Assembly (NCBI GenBank): GCA_945871875.1
Contig: CAMBYC010000006.1
Coordinates: 1 to 42,454, forward strand
DNA from: Sphingobacterium thalpophilum
Lineage (GTDB): Bacteria; Bacteroidota; Bacteroidia; Chitinophagales; Chitinophagaceae
Direction: 5' to 3'
DNA length: 42,454 nucleotides
Made by a program: the position numbers and the translations under genes. Below are positions 29,047 to 37,879 of the stretch, one piece after another. The notes below the pieces were generated by a model. It did not search any database. It had not been told where the DNA came from and saw nothing but the letters and a program-made list of their open reading frames with translations. How positions within the stretch are numbered: position 1 is the stretch's first letter; the number at the start of each line of letters is the position of its first letter.

Positions 29047-29102
29047 TCCTCCTTTTGTTAGATTAACAGGTTTTTTTTTCCTGTTTGGGGACTGCAAAGT
29101 TA
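29047..29102 (-). promoter_or_regulatory. rpsA leader: TAACTTTG -7 element, short hairpin, strong Shine-Dalgarno
   Basis: Minus strand TAACTTTGCAGTCCCCAAACAGGAAAAAAAAACCTGTTAATCTAACAAAAGGAGGACTTAATAAGTG. Confidence 0.7.
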
Positions 29103-29618
29103 AATTGTTTTTTTGTAATATGATATTTTTTTAAATAATGATATAATAATTTTACTGAATTGATAATCAGTTATTTATAAATGATAAACAATTAATTGAA
29201 ACCTTACATTACAATTATTTTCAAATAACTATCATAAATCATAAATCAATTTATTTAAAAGTAGCTTTATTAAAATTCTAATAATACATCTTTTTAAAAC
29301 TAAGATTTATGGTTTTATAATTGAATTCTAATACTTACGAGGAAGAAAACAGGATGGAAATAAATTTTAGTTTAAATGAAATGTGCACTAAAAAAGAAAT
29401 TAATCAATAAGACTATTAAATTACTAACACATTAGAAGTTTTAAAAAAATGAAAATGATCTATTTTATTTGACACATTTAAGAAATGTGTAAAAATTATT
29501 GAATAAAAACCATCAAAACCTGCTAAAAATCAATAAAATAAAATAAATAGATTTTTTATGCCTTGAATTTTGAGATTTGTGTTGTCAGGTTGTACTTTGC
29601 AGCCGAATTTACTTATTT

Positions 29619-30065
29619 ATGATTACTTCTCTGTTAATTGAACTTTACAACAACGAATTTGACAAACTTAATGATGAGTTAATGGCTTATGAATCAGATG
29701 AGTTGATTTGGAAAACCATTGGCGATAATAAAACTACTGCTGGAAACAATTGCCTAATTATTTCAGGATCTTTACAGCAATATATAGGTTCTATGATTGG
29801 AGAATATGAGTACATGCGCAACAAAGAAGCTGAACTCAAAGCAAAAAACATGTCTAAAGAGAGGCTTGCGGAAGAAATATCCAATACCAGAAAAGTAGTA
29901 ATTGCAACCTTAGAAGAGGTTTCTAAAATGGATTTGATGAAAGTTTTTCCAACTACAGAATTTAAAGAACCAGTTACTACTGAATTCTATCTACTTCATT
30001 TGTTAAAAACATTAGGTTTTTATAATGGACAAATAGCATTCCACAGACAACTAATTGCTGGATAA
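29619..30065 (+). CDS. DinB/DUF1572-like protein
   Basis: 148-aa four-helix-bundle-like protein (LLIELYNNEFDKLNDELMAYESDELIWKTIGD...LLHLLKTLGFYNGQIAFHRQLI). Confidence 0.65.
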   Translation: MITSLLIELYNNEFDKLNDELMAYESDELIWKTIGDNKTTAGNNCLIISGSLQQYIGSMIGEYEYMRNKEAELKAKNMSKERLAEEISNTRKVVIATLEEVSKMDLMKVFPTTEFKEPVTTEFYLLHLLKTLGFYNGQIAFHRQLIAG

Positions 30066-30113
30066 ATTTCTGCCTAAAACTATTTTGTTTTTTAATTATA
30101 TATTTTTAAAAAG

Positions 30114-30191
30114 AATATACAATCAATTATATAAATGCAAAAGTCCAATTAAATTGGATTATATACATTTATATGATTGATTGTTGTATAT
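30114..30191. repeat. long imperfect inverted repeat with inner palindrome between convergent genes
   Basis: ATATACAATCAATTATATAAATG ... TCCAATTAAATTGGA ... CATTTATATGATTGATTGTTGTATAT. Confidence 0.75.
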
Positions 30192-30238
30192 ATTAGGTTA
30201 GTAAAAGGATTTATTTATTGAATAAAACCCATTTTAGA

Positions 30239-32374
30239 TTAATCAGTTTCCTCTTCTCTAAGTTGAACGGCTATTAAATCTGCAAGATCAACAGTTATAG
30301 GAATTGCACCAAGTTGTACAATAGCTTTCTTTCCCCGAATTTCCTTAACTGTTCCAACTTGATTGTTTTGTTTCATCAATGCAAGTTCTCCAACAGCAAC
30401 GGCTGTGCCAGTTTCAATATAGCGAGCGTTGAATTTTCTTTTAACTTTTTCGGTAACCTGCTTTTCTTTTTGTTTAAACAATATGCCTTGTAATAATTTC
30501 ATTAAATCACGTTTGTCTTCTTGAGATTCAGACTTACGCCAATCCATTACAATTTGTTTGAGCTTTCGCTCCATATCTTTTAAATACAAAATTCGATCTT
30601 CGGAGATTTTATTTTGCTGTTGCAAAATTTCAACCTGCATCCTATGTTTTTCCTTATTAAGTTCAGTTTCCATTTGCTTTTTCAACCTTTCGTTGGTCTT
30701 GAGCAACTTTTGCAAGTCAGATTCTTTCTCTTCAATCTTTCTTAAATCTTGTTCAGTTCGGTTAAGGAGTTTGTCTAAGCTAAAATGATCATCATCAACT
30801 AATTTTCTTGCTCTATCGATGATTCTTCTTTCCAAACCAATTCTTTCAGCGATCGAAAAAGTATAAGAACTTCCGGGTTTTCCCACAGTAAGTTGGTATA
30901 GAGGCAATAAATTTTGTTCATCAAAAGCCATTGCACCATTTATGATTCCTGAGGTTTTACCAGCCATTACTTTTAGATTTAAGTAATGCGTTGTTACAAT
31001 ACCATAAGCATGTTTTCGCAACAATTCTTCTAAAATTACTTCCGCAAAAGCTCCACCTAAATTTGGATCAGAACCACTTCCCAACTCATCAATGAAAAAC
31101 AAAGTTCGTCCGCTAGCGTTTTCCATGAAATATTTCATATTTTTGAGGTGCGAGCTGTAAGTTGATAATTCAAATTCCAGACTTTGAGTATCGCCAATAT
31201 GAATCATTATTTGTTTAAAAATACCAAATTCAGATCCTGGATCAACAGGAACCAATAATCCAGATTGAACCATCAACTGCAATAAACCCACAGTTTTAAG
31301 GGTAACGGTTTTGCCACCAGCATTTGGACCAGATATCACCAACATCCTTTGCTTTTCGTTCAGCGTTACATTAACCGGCATGGTAACTTTCCCTTGTCTG
31401 CGGTTATACAAATAGAGCAATGGATGAAAAGCTTTAATCAAATGAACTCCAGAACGGTCAGATAAATTTGGCAATGTTGCATTAGTATCAGCCGCCAATT
31501 TTGCTTTTGCCCTAATAAAATCATAAGTACCCAAAATGGAATGCCACTGAACCAATAAAGGTGCATAAACGGAGAGCCTTTGTGTTAGGTCTCGTAAAAT
31601 TCGAATTATTTCCTTTTGTTCTTCACTCTCTAAAGAAAAAATATCATTATTTAATTCGATTGTTTCTTCAGGTTCGATAAAAGTAGTTCGTCGGGTGTCG
31701 CTTTCACCATGCAAAATGCCTTTAACTTGACGTTTGTATTCAGCTTGAACCGCAACTACCCTTCTTCCATTAAGAAAAGATTCGTCAATATCCGCCATAA
31801 ATCCGGCTTTATTGAGCTTCTGGATAATGCGATCGAACATCCTCCTTAGTTCGGTTCTTTTACGAAACAAACTCATACGTATTTTTTGCAAATCATCGGA
31901 TGCATTGTCTTTAACCTGCCCAGATTCATCAAAAATATGATCTATTGAAACCAAAATAGCCTTCTCATAATAAGATTCTGCAATTACTTTATGCAATGCC
32001 GAAAAATTTGTAACCCTTTCTGCATCAAACCATCTGAATATTTTTTGAAGCCCTTCACACAATTTTCGGATTTGCATGAAATCATCTTCCCGAAGCACTG
32101 CTCCTGGAATACCTAATAATTTTAATTCCCTGCTTATATTTAGAATGGAATCATTAGGAAAATACATTGCAGTTCTAATCAACAACAAATATTCATAAGA
32201 TTGACGGAGTTCAAGCTCTATATATTCTCTTCTTGTATGCAAACGCAATTCAGCTGCCAATTGCTTTCCTAATTCAGTTGCACAATATTCCACCACAATT
32301 TGGCGGATCTTCTCAAATTCTAATTGAACGGAGGCCGATTCTGGAAATAACTTCAATCCTGATTTTTTTTGCAA
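30239..32374 (-). CDS. MutS2-type ATPase, apparently lacking a C-terminal Smr domain
   Basis: Walker A ISGPNAGGKTVTLKTVGLL, FIDELGSGSDPNLGGAFAEVILEEL; ends in ..AIPITVDLADLIAVQLREEETD*. Confidence 0.88.
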   Translation of the reverse strand: MQKKSGLKLFPESASVQLEFEKIRQIVVEYCATELGKQLAAELRLHTRREYIELELRQSYEYLLLIRTAMYFPNDSILNISRELKLLGIPGAVLREDDFMQIRKLCEGLQKIFRWFDAERVTNFSALHKVIAESYYEKAILVSIDHIFDESGQVKDNASDDLQKIRMSLFRKRTELRRMFDRIIQKLNKAGFMADIDESFLNGRRVVAVQAEYKRQVKGILHGESDTRRTTFIEPEETIELNNDIFSLESEEQKEIIRILRDLTQRLSVYAPLLVQWHSILGTYDFIRAKAKLAADTNATLPNLSDRSGVHLIKAFHPLLYLYNRRQGKVTMPVNVTLNEKQRMLVISGPNAGGKTVTLKTVGLLQLMVQSGLLVPVDPGSEFGIFKQIMIHIGDTQSLEFELSTYSSHLKNMKYFMENASGRTLFFIDELGSGSDPNLGGAFAEVILEELLRKHAYGIVTTHYLNLKVMAGKTSGIINGAMAFDEQNLLPLYQLTVGKPGSSYTFSIAERIGLERRIIDRARKLVDDDHFSLDKLLNRTEQDLRKIEEKESDLQKLLKTNERLKKQMETELNKEKHRMQVEILQQQNKISEDRILYLKDMERKLKQIVMDWRKSESQEDKRDLMKLLQGILFKQKEKQVTEKVKRKFNARYIETGTAVAVGELALMKQNNQVGTVKEIRGKKAIVQLGAIPITVDLADLIAVQLREEETD

Positions 32375-32537
32375 AGTTAGCAGTTTGATTGCTATTTCAA
32401 ATGGATTATAGAATAAAGGATTGATTAAATAAACTAAACTTTAATTCAATATTTTTGTTTCTAAATCAAATAATTCATCAATAACCATAAATCTTTTAAT
32501 CAATTATCTTACTAATAAATCAAAATGAATATTAATC

Positions 32538-33197
32538 ATGAAGACATTTATCTTTAGTTTTATGAGCCTTTCGATGTTATTAACAGCTTGTGCTCAAAAA
32601 AAAGCTAGCCCTACAGATTTGGAAAAAAACCTTAATAAATCTAAAAATATACAAACATCTATGCAAAAAGATACAGCAACATTTGCCAACGGTTGTTTTT
32701 GGTGTACAGAAGCCATTTTTCAACAATTAAAAGGAGTTGACACTGTAACCAGTGGTTATAGTGGTGGACAAGTAGAAAATCCAACTTACGAACAAGTTTG
32801 CAATAAAAAAACAGGTCATGCAGAAGCATTAAGAATTGTTTTTGACCCTAAAGTGATAAGTTTTGACGAGCTATTAGAAATATTTTGGAGCACGCACGAT
32901 CCAACAACATTGAATCAACAAGGAAATGATGTTGGGCCTCAATACCGTAGTGTTGTATTTTACCACAATGATTTTCAGAAAGAGCGTACAGAACATTTTA
33001 AAGCAGAATTAGAGAAATCTAAAGCTTTTGACAAACCAATTGTTACTGCAATTGAACCTTTTACAAATTTTTACGCTGCAGAAGATTACCATCAAAATTA
33101 TTTCAATAGCAATGGGAATCAACCTTATTGCCATTTTGTAATTAGACCTAAGGTTGAGAAATTTGAAAAAGCTTTTAAGGATAAAATAAAACATTAA
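32538..33197 (+). CDS. msrA: peptide-methionine (S)-S-oxide reductase, lipoprotein
   Basis: ATFANGCFWCTEAIFQQLKGV, SGYSGG, GNDVGPQYRSVVF; N-terminal lipobox LLTAC. Confidence 0.94.
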   Translation: MKTFIFSFMSLSMLLTACAQKKASPTDLEKNLNKSKNIQTSMQKDTATFANGCFWCTEAIFQQLKGVDTVTSGYSGGQVENPTYEQVCNKKTGHAEALRIVFDPKVISFDELLEIFWSTHDPTTLNQQGNDVGPQYRSVVFYHNDFQKERTEHFKAELEKSKAFDKPIVTAIEPFTNFYAAEDYHQNYFNSNGNQPYCHFVIRPKVEKFEKAFKDKIKH

Positions 33198-33201
33198 AGT
33201 T

Positions 33202-33319
33202 GTTAGTGGTTAGTATTTAGTGGTTAGTATTTAGTGGTTAGAATTTCTAGTTATTTATGACTAACAACTAATTACTAACTACTAACAACTAATTACTAAC
33301 TACTAACAACTAATTACTA
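33202..33319. repeat. inverted pair of heptamer arrays
   Basis: GTTAGTG GTTAGTA TTTAGTG GTTAGTA TTTAGTG GTTAGAA then CTAACAA CTAATTA CTAACTA (x3). Confidence 0.85.
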
Positions 33320-33322
33320 TTT

Positions 33323-34039
33323 TCAAATCTTTTTCACAGAACTAGCCCCATTACTGCGAATATCTTTAATTACACCTTCACCTTTGTAATTAACAGAACT
33401 AGCACCAGAAGCTTCAACAGACAATTCTTTGTTTACTATAATATTTATATTGCTTGCACCAGAAGCTTTAGCTTTACAAATTTCTGATGACAATTCAATT
33501 GCTTTTATTGAACTTGCTCCACTTGCATTAGCAGCTGTATAGTTTGATTTTCCCTTTAATGTTATTCTTGAACTTCCATTGGAATTCAATTGAAGGTTTT
33601 TAACATCTACTTCACCATTAAAGTTACTTGCTCCACTTACTTGAATATCTAAATCAACAGTTTTAAGAATTCCGTTAAGGTTTATTGAAGTTGAACCAGA
33701 ACCTGTAATTTCAGTTAGTTTTTTAAAAGAAACATAGGCTTTTAGTTTCAAATCAGGCATTCTAATCCAAGTTTTGCTATCATAATATATTTCCAACCTG
33801 TTGCCAACTACTTTGGTGATAATTCTATTTCTGACTTCTTCATCTCTTGCAGAAACAACTACTTCATCTTTATCATCCTGAGTTAAAAAAAGTTGTATTC
33901 CTCCTGAAACTGAAATCTCACTAAACGCATCTACCGACCTCTTTTCTGCCAATCTGTCTGAAATAGTAATTTTTTCTTGTGCCATTGTTGAAAAAGAAAT
34001 TACCAAAAAAAAGCCAACTATCCAATTGCTGTATTTCAT
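33323..34039 (-). CDS. DUF2807 (head GIN domain) secreted protein
   Basis: Signal peptide MKYSNWIVGFFLVISFSTMAQ; repetitive SGASNINI/SGASSVNYKG beta-helix pattern. Confidence 0.8.
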   Translation of the reverse strand: MKYSNWIVGFFLVISFSTMAQEKITISDRLAEKRSVDAFSEISVSGGIQLFLTQDDKDEVVVSARDEEVRNRIITKVVGNRLEIYYDSKTWIRMPDLKLKAYVSFKKLTEITGSGSTSINLNGILKTVDLDIQVSGASNFNGEVDVKNLQLNSNGSSRITLKGKSNYTAANASGASSIKAIELSSEICKAKASGASNINIIVNKELSVEASGASSVNYKGEGVIKDIRSNGASSVKKI

Positions 34040-34100
34040 GTTATGTGATTTTAAATTTGAAAACTTAAATGAATTACAATTATAATGATTTTTTTTGCAA

Positions 34101-34108
34101 TAGATTTG
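34101..34108 (+). promoter_or_regulatory. -7 promoter element TAGATTTG of the TPP riboswitch transcript
   Basis: Matches TAnnTTTG about 6 nt before the aptamer. Confidence 0.5.
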
Positions 34109-34113
34109 CATTT

Positions 34114-34198
34114 CGTTCCCGGGGTGCTGCGGCAAATGCCAACGCTGAGATTATACCCGTAGAACCTGATCAGGATAATGCCTGCGCAGGGAAGGTTA
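34114..34198 (+). ncRNA. TPP riboswitch (THI element)
   Basis: CCCGGGGTGCTGCGG...GCTGAGATTATACCCGTAGAACCTGATCAGGATAATGCCTGCGCAGGGAA: the conserved THI-box segments in order. Confidence 0.96.
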
Positions 34199-34276
34199 CC
34201 GACTTTTATGCGGCTCCTTTCCTGTTTTTGTAAACCCCGTCTCTTTAAAAATCAAAAGAGACTTAAACAAAAACAG

Positions 34277-36640
34277 ATGAAAAAGTTTTTTTTGCTCAGT
34301 TTTTGCCTATTTACGGCAATTTTAGCCCAATCACAAAGTATTGTTAAAGGTAAGATTACTGCTCTCGAAGATGGTACGCCCATCTCAAATGCAACCATCA
34401 AATCTTCAAAAGGTCAAATTTGGTTGGTTGATGAAAACGGATTTTTCAACTTTCAAGTTTCTGCAAAGGACAGTTTGATGCTTGAAATTTCAGCAATTGG
34501 ATACGTAACTTGGAAAGGGAAAATTGATCCATCACAACTGCTAAACATTAATTTAGAACAAAACAAAAGCTTGATGCAACCTATTGAGCTGCTAGCAGTA
34601 AGAGCGGCTGATCGATCTCCTTTTACCAAAACAACCTTAAATGCGAGTGCAATTGTTAAACAAAATTTTGGGCAAGACATCCCATTTTTATTAAACCAAA
34701 CTCCTAGCGTTGTGATTCATTCTGATGCGGGAAATGGTGTTGGCTATACAGGTATTCGAATTCGAGGATCAGATGCATCACGCATTAATGTAACTATAAA
34801 CGGTATTCCCTATAATGATGCAGAATCCCAAGGAACTTTTTTTGTAAATCTCCCAGACTTTGCTTCATCTTTAAACAGCATTCAAGTGCAACGTGGCGTA
34901 GGAACCAGCAGCAATGGTGCTGGTGCATTTGGTGCAACGCTCAATCTTTCAACAAACGATATAATAGAAAACCAATATGCTGAAATCAATTCTAGTTTAG
35001 GATCTTTCCAAACTTTAAAAAATACTATTAAAGTTGGTACAGGATTACTAAACAACCATTTTACAATAGATGGAAGATTGTCTAGAATTTCAAGTGCTGG
35101 ATATATTGATAGAGCTTCAAGCAACTTACAATCTTATTATATTTCAGCTGCTTATCTTAACAAAAAATCTTCTTTAAGATTGAACGTATTCTCAGGAAAA
35201 GAAAAAACTTATCAAGCTTGGAATGGAGTTTCAGAAGCAAATTTGATAACAAATAGAACATTAAATACAACAGGAACCGAAAAACCAGGTAATCCTTACG
35301 ATAATGAAACCGATAATTATAGTCAAACTCATCTACAATTGTTTTATAACCAAACATTAAAAAAAGATTGGAAATTAAATGTTGCAAGCTTTTATACACG
35401 TGGATTGGGCTATTACGAACAATACAAAGCAGAAAATGCTTATGCCGATTATGGATTAAAAGATTTTATTGATAATAAAGATACTATTAGAACAACCGAT
35501 TTTATTAGGCGGCTTTGGTTGAACAATCACTTTTTTGGCAACAATTTTTCTTTGCAGCAAAAAAATAAAAAATCTGAATTCATAATTGGCGGTGGCTGGA
35601 ACATTTATTTAGGCAATCATTATGGTGAGGTAATTTGGGCAAAACAAGGATTAACAGAACCACATCGTTGGTATCAATTGAATTCAAATAAAAAAGATTT
35701 CAATTTTTACAGCAAATGGCAGCAAAAGATATCGAACCATTTTACATTTTTTACTGATTTACAATTCAGACAAGTATCTTATTCAATCAATGGATTCAGA
35801 TACAACCCTGATTTGATGATTGATAACCATTGGAGTTTTCTAAATCCAAAATTAGGAATTAGCCATTCAAAAAATAATTGGTTTAGCTATTTGTCGTATG
35901 CAATATCAAGTAAAGAACCGAATCGAGATGATTTTGAAGCAGGTAAATTACAATTGCCAAAACCTGAAAAATTGCATGATTTAGAATTGGGAATTGAAAG
36001 AAGATCAGAAACATTAAATTTTGGAGCTGCTTTTTACTATATGAAATATGTGGATCAATTGATTTTAACCGGACAAATTAATGATGTAGGGGCATATACA
36101 AGAACCAATATCCCCAATAGTTATCGAGCTGGTATTGAACTTACTACAAGATGGAAACCTTCCACGTGGGCAACTCTTTCTGGGAACTTAACTTATTCGC
36201 AAAATAAGATAAGCAAGTTCACTGCTTATTACGACGATTATGACAATTTTTCCCAAAAACAAGAAACCTTTTCTAATACTGATATTGCATTATCTCCAAA
36301 TCTAACTGGAGCAGTAACTTTAACCGTAAATCCTATTAAAAACACTGCAATTGACTTTTTGAGCAAATATGTTTCAAGACAATATCTTGATAATACCTCA
36401 AGAATAAACCGAAGTTTAGAAGCATTTTTTGTGCAAGATATAAGATTGGCTTATGTAATGAAAACAAAGCTGGTTAAAGAGATAAACTGGGGATTTCAAG
36501 TAAACAATATTTTTAACAAGTTGTACCAACCCAATGGATATACTTATTCTTATTATTATAATGGAAAATTAGAAACTGAAAACTTTTACTATCCAATGGC
36601 AGGAACCAATTTCATGATATCAATGAATATAAAATTGTAA
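34277..36640 (+). CDS. TonB-dependent outer membrane receptor (putative thiamine/TPP uptake)
   Basis: Signal peptide MKKFFLLSFCLFTAILAQSQ, carboxypeptidase-like domain, plug motifs (GIRIRGSDASRINVTINGIPYNDAESQG), barrel end; downstream of a TPP riboswitch. ATG at 34277. Confidence 0.9.
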   Translation: MKKFFLLSFCLFTAILAQSQSIVKGKITALEDGTPISNATIKSSKGQIWLVDENGFFNFQVSAKDSLMLEISAIGYVTWKGKIDPSQLLNINLEQNKSLMQPIELLAVRAADRSPFTKTTLNASAIVKQNFGQDIPFLLNQTPSVVIHSDAGNGVGYTGIRIRGSDASRINVTINGIPYNDAESQGTFFVNLPDFASSLNSIQVQRGVGTSSNGAGAFGATLNLSTNDIIENQYAEINSSLGSFQTLKNTIKVGTGLLNNHFTIDGRLSRISSAGYIDRASSNLQSYYISAAYLNKKSSLRLNVFSGKEKTYQAWNGVSEANLITNRTLNTTGTEKPGNPYDNETDNYSQTHLQLFYNQTLKKDWKLNVASFYTRGLGYYEQYKAENAYADYGLKDFIDNKDTIRTTDFIRRLWLNNHFFGNNFSLQQKNKKSEFIIGGGWNIYLGNHYGEVIWAKQGLTEPHRWYQLNSNKKDFNFYSKWQQKISNHFTFFTDLQFRQVSYSINGFRYNPDLMIDNHWSFLNPKLGISHSKNNWFSYLSYAISSKEPNRDDFEAGKLQLPKPEKLHDLELGIERRSETLNFGAAFYYMKYVDQLILTGQINDVGAYTRTNIPNSYRAGIELTTRWKPSTWATLSGNLTYSQNKISKFTAYYDDYDNFSQKQETFSNTDIALSPNLTGAVTLTVNPIKNTAIDFLSKYVSRQYLDNTSRINRSLEAFFVQDIRLAYVMKTKLVKEINWGFQVNNIFNKLYQPNGYTYSYYYNGKLETENFYYPMAGTNFMISMNIKL

Positions 36641-36670
36641 TTCAAAGCGATTGAGATATAGAATAAAACG

Positions 36671-36710
36671 AAAGGTAATAATCAATTAATATAATTTGAT
36701 TATCACCTTT
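36671..36710. terminator. bidirectional hairpin terminator
   Basis: AAAGGTAATAATCAA ... TTGATTATCACCTTTTGTTTT between convergent genes. Confidence 0.75.
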
Positions 36711-36733
36711 TGTTTTATATCATTATTTACTGA

Positions 36734-37036
36734 TTAAAACTTTTCTTGCCAAGCAAGCATACCACCAATAAGGTTTTTAACATTTGTAAAACCCAAAGTT
36801 TCTAAAATCAAAGCAGCCTGACCACTGCGATTACCACTTCTACAATACAAGATTACTTCCTGTTCTTTTAAGTTATCAATTTCACTTGTGTCGAAATCTT
36901 TTATTTTTCCGAGTGGAACCAATAACCCGCCAATGTTGAATGCATCGTGTTCAAAAGATTCTCTAACATCAACAAGTTGGAGATTTTCATTTGCATCCAA
37001 CCGCTTTTTCACTTCTTCAGGAGTAATAGTAAGCAT
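36734..37036 (-). CDS. rhodanese-like domain protein
   Basis: LVDVRESFEHDAFNIGG, ILYCRSGNRSGQAALIL. Confidence 0.9.
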   Translation of the reverse strand: MLTITPEEVKKRLDANENLQLVDVRESFEHDAFNIGGLLVPLGKIKDFDTSEIDNLKEQEVILYCRSGNRSGQAALILETLGFTNVKNLIGGMLAWQEKF

Positions 37037-37064
37037 AATACTTTCTTTGGAGTTTTTTAATAAA

Positions 37065-37868
37065 TTAATATTTAGCGGCTGTATCTATTAATGATACTGG
37101 TTTTGTGATTGCCAACCGTATATCCATTAACTGTCCGCTTCTAATTGTGTTTTTTTGGTTATCATCTTTAAGAGGTGAAGGGTTTTGCCAATACACATAG
37201 CCAGCTGTTGTGTCAGTAAGGTTTGCATCTAATAAAACCACACCCATGGTAATTCCAGATGCTTCTAATAGGATTGAAGCTTCTGGATAGGACATTCCAA
37301 ACAAATCGGGAACTGGAATTTCTTCTGCCCCTAATCCAGATCCCAATTCTAGATCTATTCTGCTACCTAATGCAATTTTACTACCTGCCCTTATTGGAAC
37401 ATTGTTAAACAATTGGGTTTTTACCGCATTTTTTGCTAAATCAGGCACATAAGTTATGGCACCCAATTTTAAACCCTTTGCTCTTATTTCAAGTTCTGCA
37501 GTTCTATAACTCATTCCAACCAAATTGGGCATATCAATTAAAGGTGCAATGCCGCTGTTTATAGTAAGATAAACAGTTCTGTTTACTTTCACTGTTGCTT
37601 CAGGATCTGGAAATTGCTTAAGTACCACTAATGGCATTTCTGTTTCATTAAAAACAGAATCTTGAATTACAACTTCAAAACCTTCTTTTTCAAGCATTTT
37701 TTTTGCATCATTAAAAGATTTACCTATTATATCTGGTACAATCAGTTGTTGACCATGACTTGTCCAAAACTTTAATGTTTGTAAAAACACAAACAAAACT
37801 AATGCTGATATAAGTAATCCGGATAGGATATTGAATACCAGAGATTTTTTAAAAAGTTTTTCAAACAC
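37065..37868 (-). CDS. membrane-anchored PASTA-domain protein
   Basis: N-terminal TM, three PASTA-like repeats (VPDIIGKSFNDAKKMLEKEGFEV; MPNLVGMSYRTAELEIRAKGLKLG; VPDLFGMSYPEASILLEASGITMG). Confidence 0.88.
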   Translation of the reverse strand: MFEKLFKKSLVFNILSGLLISALVLFVFLQTLKFWTSHGQQLIVPDIIGKSFNDAKKMLEKEGFEVVIQDSVFNETEMPLVVLKQFPDPEATVKVNRTVYLTINSGIAPLIDMPNLVGMSYRTAELEIRAKGLKLGAITYVPDLAKNAVKTQLFNNVPIRAGSKIALGSRIDLELGSGLGAEEIPVPDLFGMSYPEASILLEASGITMGVVLLDANLTDTTAGYVYWQNPSPLKDDNQKNTIRSGQLMDIRLAITKPVSLIDTAAKY

Positions 37869-37879
37869 TATGAATAGTT

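Noticed and set aside
29103-29570. Long AT-rich gap upstream of rpsA as a hidden gene or ncRNA
   Set aside because: No sustained ORF, hairpin with U-run or conserved RNA motif could be recognised; only AT-rich sequence.
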